From positions 889,501-953,500 of the forward strand of contig JAUIRK010000945.1 of the NCBI GenBank assembly GCA_030549495.1: a stretch of 64,000 nucleotides of DNA, given 5' to 3'. A model generated the notes under the pieces. That model saw only the letters and a list, made by a program, of their open reading frames with translations. It was not told where the DNA came from and did no database searches. The stretch is from Nectonema munidae. Taxonomy: Eukaryota; Nematomorpha; Nectonematoida; Nectonematidae. Shown here in pieces: positions 1 to 11,700 of this stretch. Numbering within the stretch: the first letter of the stretch is position 1; each line of letters begins with the position of its first letter. Both the position numbers and the translations under genes were made by a program.

Positions 1-48
1 TATATTTTACTTTAGATTAGACAAATAGCAACCTTTTCTATTCTAAGT

Positions 49-1330
49 ATGCCTAAAATTGTAAAATCGGACGCATTGAAAATTAAAACTTTTGTTTCTA
101 TATATTCCAATGAATTTGAAGTCTTGAACAAAAATTTATTTTGCAAATTATGCAAAGTGAATGTTAAACATGAAAAAGCGTTTTTGTAGTAAGTCACCGA
201 GCCAGCCAAAAACATCATAACTTGTTGGTTTCAATTTCCAGCAGTCCGTCCATTAAAAATTTTACAAAACCTATACAAAACATTTTTTTTGAGAGAGATT
301 GTTTCGTTTTAAGCAGTTAGTTTTAATAAGCAGATTAGTTTTAAATAAACTTGCTGAAGAAAAACTTAACGATTTGAAAGCACATTTGACAAACAAACCG
401 ATTTTTATGATAATTAATTGATGAAAGCCAGGTAAGCACTCAATTTTTTGTTAATACATTAATTCGGTCAATTGATCAACCTGAAAAAGCCTTTTTGATA
501 AACTGTGAAGCTATCGATGAAAGCTTGAATAGTAAGATATTGAAGGAAATCATTGAAAATTCTGTTTTGCTTTTGACTGATGCGACCTCATACAATATGA
601 GCTGCGCAAATGATATGAAAAATAATTATGAGAGACTTTTTCATGTCACTTGTTTCTGTCACTTGCTACACAACTGTAGAATGAAAGTCAGGGTCTATTT
701 TTCTGAAGTTGTCGATTTAATATCTTCAATAAAAGCTGCTACAATCAAAAATAAAAAAGGAGAAATCTTTTTAAGTCGATAGGATTTCCACTAAAAGCAA
801 AAGAGCATCTAAAAGCAGCATCTTACTACGCAAAAAACCTGTGTCAAGTCCGAAAAATTGTTAACAATTTCAAGAGTGATGGCGGTATTCTGGTTCAAAG
901 GGCCAAAAATAGTGCCATTAATGGGAATTTGACTAAACAGCTTTTTATAATTGAACAAAACTATTTGAAAATGGCTTATATCGTCGAGAAATCACAAACA
1001 TCGTATTTTTCAATTCAAGACGCTTACAAAATCTTACAAGTATTAAGTTTTGAACAGGACGTTTCTGGAAACAAATATTTGAAAAAAGTGATATCAAAAA
1101 TCATGCGTTTAGAAAACTGTCTTATTTCACGCAGTGAATTCTTACTCTTACACAAATGTCCATCTACAACTACTTCAGTTGAACGTTAATTTTCAATGTT
1201 AAACAAACTTTTATGTAAAGATCGAAACTTCGATCCAAAAACATCATTAAGTATATGTTGTTTTATTTCAATTCAAATGTTTGAACGTTTATTTTTCATT
1301 CTTTAGTGCTAATATATTCAGCAATTAGTA
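49..1330 (+). pseudogene. Decayed hAT-family transposase
   Basis: Three blocks in different frames match the order of a hAT transposase. An ATG at 49 opens a block with a BED-like zinc-finger start (FCKLCKVNVKHEKAF). The block at 495-840 contains LLLTDATSYNMSCANDMK and then TCFCHLLHNC, the usual Asp plus Cys/His region of hAT cores. The block at 929-1189 ends in the C-terminal dimerisation signature (TTTSVER, a stop, then FSMLNKLL). Several stops and frame changes separate the blocks, so it cannot encode a working enzyme. The element may start left of the window; I found no terminal inverted repeats. Family assignment comes from motif order; the subfamily is not resolved. Confidence 0.7.
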
Positions 1331-2250
1331 TGCAATAAAAAAAATTTGTTTCTGATGATATATAAATTGGGATATTTTCCAAAAAAAATTTTAGGTAAAA
1401 AATTTCAAGTTTTTACGTTTAAAAGTCAAAATTTTAAAAGGCAAAAAGCCAAAAAATCAAAAGTGTTTAGGTCAAAAATTGTTCACCCTGATGATAACAC
1501 AAAGAAGTTTCTTTAAAAACTGATAAAAAGTAATTCTGACATCCGCTTCTGCATCCTCTATGATGCCAAATTTGATATCCACACATCCGTATCTCCAATA
1601 CATCCCTAATTTACATACATTGATAGTAATATTACCATATGTTTCTATTGAAATGTATGCTTTGAGTCTTTTCACGCTAGCTCAAACACAGCGCTAAAGG
1701 ATATCACCGTTTAGTTTCCTGTGAGCTAAAGCAAACCAATCCCCATCATTCAAATGAAATATAGACGGACTTGATAGAGTGTGAAGAGAAAGAAGAAAAC
1801 GCTAAAATCACATCCCATTAGATTAGATTCGAAGAATATCTTTGGAGCGTGTGTGTAATATGCAATAGTGATGTGGAAAAGTAAATAAACGTCATCAACA
1901 CTCTTTTCCTTTCGAAGCTTGAGCAAACTTTCTGTTGGCAAGCGAGCAGACACCCATTCCTATCCCCCCCTTTTAGATGGATAAAGCAGGCTAGAGGATA
2001 TTTAAGTCAAATTAGCTAAAGCAAGAAGCTTTGTTTACTTTTCCAGTTGCGTTGCTTCGAAAAGCTTTGGAAAAAGATTTTCCATGCCATCTCCTCCTAT
2101 ATTATATTAAATAGGCTGAAACGAGAGTATTATTTAGATTTGCTGTTGTGTTGGATATGACAGGAAAGCGAATGCAGCTTTAAAATTGTCTGCTTTGAAA
2201 ATTCGATGAAATCTAGAACTCTTTGCCTTCTCACATTTATTACACTGTGG
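1331..2250. other. AT-rich intergenic DNA, no supported gene
   Basis: Two short minus-strand frames occur here (1472-1675 and 1750-1953) but neither has an ATG start or a convincing motif. No repeat or RNA gene is recognised. Confidence 0.5.
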
Positions 2251-2255
2251 AATGG

Positions 2256-3395
2256 CGCTTTTCGAACGTCTCGGTACTCCTACAATTCGGTTTTCGACCA
2301 AAAAACTGACCCAAAATTGTTTCAGTTTACCACATTATATATACTATCAGTGCACATAACATATCATTCTTGTGGGAGATGTTCATTAGAGTGACGAATC
2401 AAAACAGTGACATAATTTGTCACTCTTAAAAGAGTGACAAATCAAAAGAGTTTTTTTTATGTAAGGATGGGTAGGTAAGTCAAACTTTTGAATTTTTGTA
2501 TATTTTGTCACTCTTTTGTCATGTCACTCTTTTGATTTGTCACTTTTTTGATAATAAGTCAATTCTTGCACAAAACAAATCATACTCTCAACTTTTATAA
2601 TTTTCACTTGCGCTCTCTTTCTTTTTCTCTTAGTAGGTAGGAGCTTATGAAATGACATTTTTTCAAATTTGTATCCCATATTATTTAGATACAGTGCTAA
2701 TTATGTCTTCTAAAGAAAGTATAAGTGAGGGTGGCATAAAGGAAAGCGAAAAACTAAGAGAGTAGCCCAAGAAGTAAAGATTATGAAAATAATAGTTATG
2801 ATGAGGAAAATGAAGAAAGAGATGAGGATAGAAATGTTTCAAGTGCTCAAATTGAAGAAATAATTTCAAAATGGAAGAATGAGCTGCAAGACTTTGTAGA
2901 AAACGATCACCCAAACACGGTGACTACAAACAGAACAGTAAACATGTTCAATGACAATGTGATGACAAAGATCCGCCAAAAACAACGAACGTTGGAAAAA
3001 TTTTAGAGAAAAGGACAGATACTCCGAAGAAAAATCCCATACCTGAGCCGAAAAAACAAAGATTAGTTGTAGAACCAAATGAAAACTGTGATTCCGAAAA
3101 ACTTACTAAATAAAAGGGCTCTACTTCTGAGTGGTGACTTGCTCTGTTATTCACTTGTATATACGTTATGAAGAAACTTTTTTTTTAATTTTTCCTTTTA
3201 GCAAAATAGTGGTACTTTGGTTTTTGACCATGATTGTTTTGTTCAAAGTCTTACATTCATGATCAGTACAGTTGATTTGGTGTTTGAGAGCGGATTATTT
3301 GCGTTTACATTAATTCTTATGGGAATAAGTGATTCGGTATTCGAGCAAATCGCTTTTCGAACACTTTGTAGAAACGAATTGTGGTCGAAAACCGA
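2256..3395 (+). mobile_element. Unclassified element with 14-bp inverted ends, broken
   Basis: TCGGTTTTCGACCA at 2287-2300 is perfectly inverted at 3382-3395. A 12-bp direct copy, CGCTTTTCGAAC, lies at 2256-2267 and 3351-3362. Between them, about 2702-3112 on the plus strand, is a broken acidic, lysine- and glutamate-rich coding remnant. It begins MSSKESISEGG and ends with a basic tail (PKKNPIPEPKKQR). I do not recognise the protein family. The inverted ends and internal coding trace suggest a small transposable element; the class is open. Confidence 0.45.
2392..2549. repeat. Cluster of inverted GTGACAAATCAAAAG repeats
   Basis: GTGACAAATCAAAAGAG at 2434-2450 pairs perfectly with its inverse at 2527-2543. 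Diverged copies flank it at about 2392-2412 and 2505-2527. The cluster lies inside the inverted-end element and could be a small foldback insertion or part of its subterminal region. Confidence 0.6.
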
Positions 3396-4250
3396 GGTAC
3401 CAATAAATATTAATATACTGATTAATATGTGTGCAGCTAAAGAAATTTTTTTAGCGCTTTGTGAAAGTTGATCAATGAGTTAGTTTGGTTGGGAAATATA
3501 ATTCAATTTTTTGAATATAAATTTCTTTTTCAGACACGTAAAAGTGAATGAAACGTGAGAAGCATTAATTTTGTAGCAGTTTAATATATCATAGGTTTAT
3601 AATTGTTTAGACACACAAAATTAAGCACATTCAAAAATTTCTATAGTATTTCACTTAAAACTAGAACTCGCGACGAATTTAATTATTTTTTTATTGAATT
3701 ATTGTAAAAAAAATTAAAAAAAATCTTTTGAAATGACATATAATCATGGAAAATCGCCTAAATTGTCGTATTTTAACTTTTTTTTAATTCAAAATAATAT
3801 TTTTTTAAACCTTTGGCGGCATAAATCATATCTGAAAATCATCTATCGAACACTTTATGAAAGGAGATAATTTAATACTATTAAAATTGATTTTCATCCA
3901 AATATTGATTTTAAATTTATGACAATGCTTCTTCCTTAAGAAGATTTTTTCGGTACGCCAGAATTTTCTTGGACATTGAAAAGAAGCATTCATTGAAGTT
4001 AAAAGTTAGAAATGATGGAATCTGCCATCTCATGGGAAATGTTGTCCAATTTTGTGTAAAATATTAAGCACCATTTTGAAAGAAGCGGTCACTAGAGTAC
4101 TGAACAGTGCAGGCAAGTTCAAGCGATTTTGCATGCACCCCCACATACAAAAAATTGGGGGCACGGGGGGATGCGGGAAGGAGAATTTTGATTTGAGGAA
4201 ATTTAGATATTTTTTATAATTCGCAGCAATCAAATTGAAGCATTAAATTG
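3396..4250. other. AT-rich intergenic DNA
   Basis: I see homopolymer-rich AT sequence and no coding signal, apart from a short G/C-rich patch near 4130-4180. Confidence 0.5.
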
Positions 4251-4254
4251 ATTG

Positions 4255-4920
4255 AAGGATGATGATGATGATGACTCGGCCAACTTTATGAGCATCATTT
4301 ATAATTGTATATATATATAGTAATTAGTTAATTAGCATCTCATGCCCAATTGGAACGAAATAAGCGCGTGTATATAACATAACATAACAAGCAAATGTAG
4401 GCAGAGCGTGTTAATTATTATCGCATCTGAATGAAAGAAAGAAGAAAGGGAGAATGGAATGTTTAGCAGAGCTCAAACATTATGTCTTTCCAAAATTCAT
4501 CCAATTTGTTCTTAAAATCATATACGTTTGGAGCATTAACAATATCATCCATCGGGAAGTGAATTCCAGGCATTAATCATTCTTTCAGAGAAAAACCTTC
4601 TTAACTAGGACTTTTTACAAAACGATTTTTGAAATTTTTGAGAGTGGAATCTTTGGTTTCTTTTTGAAAAAATGAGGTAAAATTCTAGAGTTGATGAGCA
4701 TCTTTCCATGAAGGATATTATAAAGGGTAATCATGTCTCTCCTTAGTAAGGAAGGTAGATTTAGTTTCATGAGTCTTTCCTTGTAGCTTAGGTCTTTCAA
4801 ACCATGAATGTCTTTACTGTCTTTAGTGATAGACCTTTGGACTTTCACAATTTTGAAAGCATTAAGAAATTACATTTCCATATTCCAAGATCCGTCTTTT
4901 AATGCTTTATAAAGTATATG
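4255..4920 (-). mobile_element. 3' fragment of a CR1/Jockey-like LINE
   Basis: The minus strand encodes the C-terminal end typical of this LINE group: KVQRSITK, then GLKDLSYKERLMKLNLPSL, DMITLYNILHGK, and after a frame change DIVNAPNVYDFKNKLDEFWKD. The 3' end carries a trinucleotide (TCA/GAT) tail at about 4258-4275 on the plus strand. Only the last few hundred bases remain and the frame is broken, so this is a dead 5'-truncated copy. Confidence 0.75.
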
Positions 4921-5660
4921 AAATAGAAGAATATTGAACAACTCGCACACTCACATAACATTTTAAAGATAAATCAAACTTTTTTCTACTTCATTTTGTC
5001 ACTTAATTTTTAAAGTACTAGTTGAATCCATTTTTTAAATTTCATTTTTCTTTATTTTAAGTTTGATGTTCACTGTCTATCAACTGAAAAGCTTTATTTA
5101 TACCATTTTTGCATTAACGCCTCATATGTTTTCCTTAATTTTAGCTTGAAATTTTTACGGAAAGTTCAAAAATTTTGTTAACTCTGCTATGTCTGTGAAT
5201 TAAAGATGAAAAATGCACGTTTGAAGTGTAATGATTTTGATTTTACAAATCATAACTATACTAAAAAATATATGAAAACTTAGGGTCGCCGAGAATGCGA
5301 TAATCAAGAGTATTAGTTTTATTTTTCAACTCATGGATGGAACTCCTCCATTGTATTTTACTTTTTTCTTCTTTTTTTTGAAAATTCTAGCATCTAAATA
5401 TTCACAATGTGTTGGTAAATACCTGCATCTCATTGATTAAAATGGAATCTCCTCTGTAAGCAACTCAATTATGGGATGGAAATGCTCTAACAGACCAACA
5501 CAAAGAATCCATTTCTGTTCTTCAGTATATACGCTTTCAAAAAGAGTCAAAAGATCATACTTGAAAAAGACAAATGTCACTAAAGTATTCAGCCAATCAG
5601 TTACGCTTTCTTACACTTCAATCTTGCTTTTGCACGTGATTGACGTTAGGCATAGGAAGT
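4921..5660. other. 5' flank of the secreted-protein gene
   Basis: This is AT-rich DNA. The segment 5401-5460 is a diverged copy of 6775-6876 in intron 2 of the downstream gene, so part of this flank arose by local duplication. No coding region is supported. Confidence 0.5.
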
Positions 5661-5667
5661 CCCTTGA

Positions 5668-5675
5668 TATATAAA
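5668..5675 (+). promoter_or_regulatory. TATA box (TATATAAA)
   Basis: TATATAAA lies 53 bp before the ATG at 5721, so transcription would start near 5700 with a short leader. It fits the signal-peptide exon that follows. Confidence 0.55.
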
Positions 5676-5720
5676 CTAAGGATAAGCTTATAGGAGGCAG
5701 TTTGCTTGCTAAATTTTTAA

Positions 5721-8700
5721 ATGCTTCTCGCATCTCTCATCCTCGCTTCGTTGCTAAGTGCCGTGTTCACTCGTAAGTATACTTCGAATTATATCAACAT
5801 CAAATCACTCATAGTTATAACTTGTTAAAAAGCTTCTAATTTTTTCCCATTTTGTCATTTCTTTTTCCATTGTTTATCCTATAAAAATCAAGGCGATCAA
5901 ATAATTAGATTTTTCAGCATCAATAATGGCAGCCTTACAATCTGAATTTCTACAAACATAGGAGATGCGAGAAGATCCTAGAGCTAACCTGAGTTAAAGA
6001 ACAAAACTGCTCACCTGAAGCACATTTATATAGGTTTGGGAATTCAATTTTCTAGCGCGCCAAATTCAATTTCTGAATTAGAACTGACCAAATAAATCGT
6101 CCAACATATTTCACAGAATGAAAAAACAATGATTATTACATTGACTATTAAAAAAATTCAATCCTTTAAGCATTACGTTCAATCTAAAGAAAATTTAGAC
6201 AAACTTGTTTTAATTTTTATATCACTTATTTTGAAAGGATCTTGTTTGGGATATAACATGTGTTTCGCTCGCTAGACATTTTACTTTCAGTGATGTAGTC
6301 TTTCAATTCACCACTTTTCTAAACAAATCGTATTCACATGTGTAAACAAATGTCAAAAATACAAAGTTTTGATTAGCGAATGAATGACCTTAATTTACGT
6401 AGATATTTTTTTATAGAACTTTGCAACTTTACTTCGAAATCTCATGATGAGTTTTCTCAGATTCCTGAAGATGCTTCCCAAATAGAGGTGAAGTTTTCTT
6501 TTGAATGCCAAAATCCCTTTCTTCCTACTCTGAAGATCAAAGATCAAATCTTGAATTATAGCAGCATCCATGAACTACCTTTTGGAAAGTCTACCAATCT
6601 CCTAGTTTATTCATACACAGTTAATACCACTGAACAGTTAACAATATCAAAAGTTTCTATTACTCTCGGAGAAAATTTTTACTTTAACGAAACTTTTTAC
6701 TTCGATAAATTAAGTAATGTTATTTACGTTTATTTATTTATATGCATTTTTTGCCAAACTATTTGCTCTCTCTATTCACAATGTGTTCGTAAAGGGTGTT
6801 TAAAAAACAAAATACCTGCATCTCATTGATTCACGACTTTTATTAATTTTTACAGAATGGAATTTCCTCTGTAAGAAATTTGCCGTAGGATAATATGGAA
6901 GAAATTATTATTTCTTTTTAAAGAACTTTGCCAACGAACAAAACAAATAATTAAAAAGAAATCAACATATGTTAACTATAGAGATGTATCCAATATCCGC
7001 TTGCGCTAAAAAATTAATTCTCACATACGCATCACTTAGACAGCTTTTACAGAAAAAATTTCAGGGCGTTTCGGAGCAACAAATGTGAAATATTTGCTCT
7101 TTAAATTTTTAAAAAACTTTAGTGTGATAATAATTAAACTAAATTTAATTCATATGACTATTTCGTTTTAAATATTTTTAAGTTATATTTTTTTTCTAAA
7201 AAAAAACTATGGCTGTTTTACAAACTTGATATGTTCATTATTAAAACATTCAATATTGTTATTTATTTTAAATTTTATATTGCTATCAAAATTGTTTCGG
7301 TAAAAAGTCCTTTTAACGGAATATTCTGTTAACATTTACACACATAGTATTTCATTTTACTGATTCAAAAAATTTAATCTTTCAATTGACGAACTTTGTA
7401 GCGTTATTTGCACTTCAAACTTTTATTTGTATGCGTGCGTAATACAAGGTATGATGCTCATTTTTTCAACAAGATTTTGTGTATGCTAAATTCTTAACTT
7501 TTCACATATGTGCAAAGAAAAATAGTAAATTTTATAGAATAACAAAGTAACTGGGCTTTTAATTTTAATTAAGGGGGTTTTTCATTGACAAAAGATTAAT
7601 AATGCACTCAAAGCTCGTGAAATTAAGGTACTTTTCAGTATCTCTTCCTTTTTTGTGTGTAAGAAAAAATTGTCAGTGGAAGATTGCTATCATGGCAAAA
7701 TTCGCATTGTAGGAAAAATTGACACCGTTTAAACTCAAAACTTGGACACTTTTTTGCTAATTTCAAAAATTAATTCTGAAAATCTTTATTTTATTATTCA
7801 ATATAAAAAATTTTCGAACTTTATCAATCAATTTATTGAGCATTTATATATATATTAATCTAAATCAATTTTGAAGATCAATTTTTTGACATAAGCACAA
7901 CTTTAACATTTTTTTATTATATGTCTTTATTGCTTTTTTCACTTTTTTGAGAATTAATTCTTTTCTTTCATTACTCTTTTAATAATAGAATTTTCTGCTA
8001 GACTTATTTTTCTGAACTATATTCTCAATTGATATTTTTGGAACTTTCATCCCTGAATTTATTGAGTGCACAATGACAGCTAACTCCACTGATATCAAAT
8101 AAAATAAACCAGTTGCAAAGAAAAAAGGAAGAGAAATGATAAAATTTTCTCCCAAAATCTGGTACTAATAGGATCTTTAGATCTTAGGTTCCATAGATGG
8201 TATTTTTTTTTGAGAAAAAAAAACAATATGTTCGAGGAAAAAAAAAAAAAAAATCTATCTATATGCAATAATATTATAACTAAAACTTATGTAAAGCTGT
8301 GTGTGTGGATTACAGTAGTTTGTAGAAAACCGTTAAAGTAATCCCACAAAAACTAGTTTAAAAAATATAATAAAATGATAAAAACACATGTATATAAATA
8401 ATCAAATGGTAGTACATTAATATGTGGAACAAACAAAGCAAAATTTGTTAGAGCAAGAAGGAAGAGAGAGGTATTGAGAGAGGAACCAGAGTCTTGATAT
8501 AACTTTAAACTTAGGAATCGAATTATCACATTCGCCTAACAACCATCTATGGTTTTCATAAAAACTTACAACTTTAAATCTGACAGACACAGTGGTATTA
8601 CATTGAGGTTTAAATAAAAGTCTGAAATTAAATGCTATATAAAATCGTTTTAAAGTTTAACGGCAAATAATGAAAAATCTTAAAAAGTCTTCACTGGTTT

Positions 8701-11700
8701 GTTAATAATTACTTTGCATTTTCAATGCCAAATTCTGAATATTCAAAGATTTTGTTTGTTGATATCTAATATATTTTTAAAATTTTATATATACATTTAC
8801 TTTTTTAAAACTACAAAAAATTAATATATTTTTATCGATAATTTCATTTATTTCCAAACTTGAATTCTTCTTTTATATAACATATGTTAATAAATTAGTA
8901 TATTATTTTTTTAGGCCCATATAGCCTAATGTTAAATTCAATCGAAAACATTTGTCATCATAGAAAATGTATGGGAACTTAAAGTAGTTGAAACAAAAGA
9001 TTTATTTTGAAACGAGAAAATTTTTTTGTCTAACTAAGGTATACACGTTTATATAGACTTCGGGACACAGAAAAATGTTTCTGAAGCTATTGGAAGTGTA
9101 AATCTTACTAACTGCAATACATTTATAGCTAAAATTAGAGGCTTACTCGTATAAATATTTCAAATATGCAAAATGTTATAAAAAAAATTTTTTTTATATT
9201 ATTTTTAAGTGAAAAATCCAGTTGAATTTGCTTAGGGAATAATTAGAACTTGAAAATGTATAGATACTTAGTTGAGGTGAAAGAATGTTAATGGGAACAT
9301 AAAATGTGAAGCATTGCGTATCTTCAAAAAATTTTTTCATAATTTATTTTTTTAAAAAAAATATTAAAAAAATTTTTGTAGTGCAAAAAAGAAAGAAAAA
9401 ATGTGTGAAAAAGTTGACTATCTTATCTTGAATTACACGTATATACTATAACAAAGTTCTTTTCTTTTTGTTCTTTCTTAAAGTTTCCTATTTTATATTT
9501 GAAAATATATATATTTTTTTTAATTAAACTTTAAAATAAAAAAAATCAATATTTAATATGCATAGTTTGAAAGAAAAAGGTCTTATCCTATTTTTTATAG
9601 CATTTTTTTGATGTTTTGAGATGTTTTGCGTGTTTAAGACTCACATTTTATATCTTCCGATCAATAATAATAAATGATGATATAATATAATAATATAAAC
9701 GGAAGCCAATTTTTTTTTTCTTTCAAAATTTTAACCAATCAAAATGCTTCCAGCGACAGACACACACTTGCTTATTATTATATAGATAGATACGGAAGCT
9801 CTCACTTTAGAGTATTTAAAACTTACTTTACTCTTTCTCTCCAGAGGACTTTAACAAGCTTTCCCTTTCAAATTAATTTGATTGAAAATTTCTTCTTCTA
9901 TTAAGAAAGATGCTTCGTATATAAAATCCCTAATCAAGGAGACTTATATCAGAATGGTAAAGATGGAGATACTATACAGTTTTATCTCTTACTTCAATGC
10001 CCATTGAATGTTGATGCAATCATAACGGACGAGTTGACATTTTGTAAATGGACTGAATGGCCTGTGATTGGTCGCAAGAACTTCATGGTATGGCTTCGAA
10101 GACAAATGAAAAGAAAAAATGCAACTATCTTACTTCAAGGAGTTGACGCGCTACTAGAAGGCATGAATCAAGTAGAAGAACCCACAGCCGATATCCAAGT
10201 CCACACACTCTATTATGGTATACTTTTTTACTCCCTCTCTCCCAAAATATCGCAATGAATAGGATCTACTGGTGGATTTAAAGGGGGCTAAACCGGCGAC
10301 TGGCGTACCCCACCCCCCCCCCCCCCCTCCAAAATTGCATTGGCAAATGCTTGAAAATTTTCCTTGATCTACTTCTTTTCGTAGAATTCAAATATGATGA
10401 TGATGGCTTCTGCCACTAGTTTTTTAGATTCAATCTTTCTCTAAAGTGAGAAGCCCTAAAAAGTTTTCTATGTTTCAATCGTAGTTAAGTGTGACGACAC
10501 TTATTACTTTTATATTATCCAATTTTTTTTGTAAATTTATTATTTAAACACATCACATTTTACCACAACAATTCACTTCGCAGTTCAATGAATGAGGATC
10601 GTTTTAATGCTCTCATTCTTCTTTTTGCTTTAAAAATGTTGATAAAGCTCAAATTTATATGCTTGAAATTTGAGTTCTAGTTTAGTAAAATCCGCCTCCC
10701 GCGCTAGATCCGCGATTTCTAGATCCCCCACTGGGATCCATTTGTGTTTCTTTTGCGGTTGATGGCACTAATATTTGACAATCATTGCTATGCCATATTA
10801 TTTGATAAATGACAAAAATATCCTTAAATATGCATTAATCTAAGAATATTTGTTTCATTTTTAACATTTTCTTTCTCTATGATACTTCCGCTTCAATCCT
10901 CCAAATTTTCTTTCGTTCAGAAAAAAATGAAATACTTCCAACAAGTATTTACTTTTTTAAAATCAAAATCAATCTCCTCATAGAAGCAAGTCAGAATTTC
11001 CTTCATGATTTCTACACGCTATAACTTTTAGTTGTACAGAGTATAAAGAGAAATTTTCAGATTTTTCAGATTGACACTCATTTTATTCAGATCCTTTGTA
11101 AGCGCAATCATAATCGTTAAACTCAAATTTTTGACTTATCGATTAAAAAATAATCGATTGATTGCCAGGAAACTTGGATCTAATATTCGCGTAGATTCCC
11201 TGGAAAACAACGAAGACTAAACTTCAGGAATAATAGTGCGTGCATAGCTAATTTTAGGGATACGTTCATTCTAAATGCAAAGTAATCAACAGGTATAATT
11301 AACAATTTTTTAAAGTATAATTAACCAATTTTTAACCTAAAAAGTCCTATTTTTTAATTTTATAATCAAAAATTTTGAATTTTTTGATTAATTTGACCTA
11401 AGAAAATATTTAAAAGTTTTTTCAATTAAAAAGACTCCTTTCTTTTAAATTATATTAGATTAATAATAAAATGTGAAAATTTTGAGTAAAATAACATAGT
11501 TTTAAAATGATATTTGCTATTTTGATTGCTTAGAAATAATGCTTTAAATTTTTGTACACATAAAAAATTTATTTTTGAACTTTATGGCATAAAAAATTTC
11601 AAAAAAACATAAAAAAAAAGTTGTTCAAACTTGTTAAAAATTTGTTTGCAGTGACTTTTTGTTTTTTTTGCGTTTTAAATAGGTAACTTCTGGCCATGAT

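Noticed and set aside
1472-1953. Two minus-strand frames of 67 codons
   Set aside because: No ATG start, no recognisable motif, no supporting splice structure.
10260-10730. Possible hAT MITE starting CTACTGGTGGATTTAAAGGGGG
   Set aside because: No matching inverted right end or 8-bp duplication could be found.
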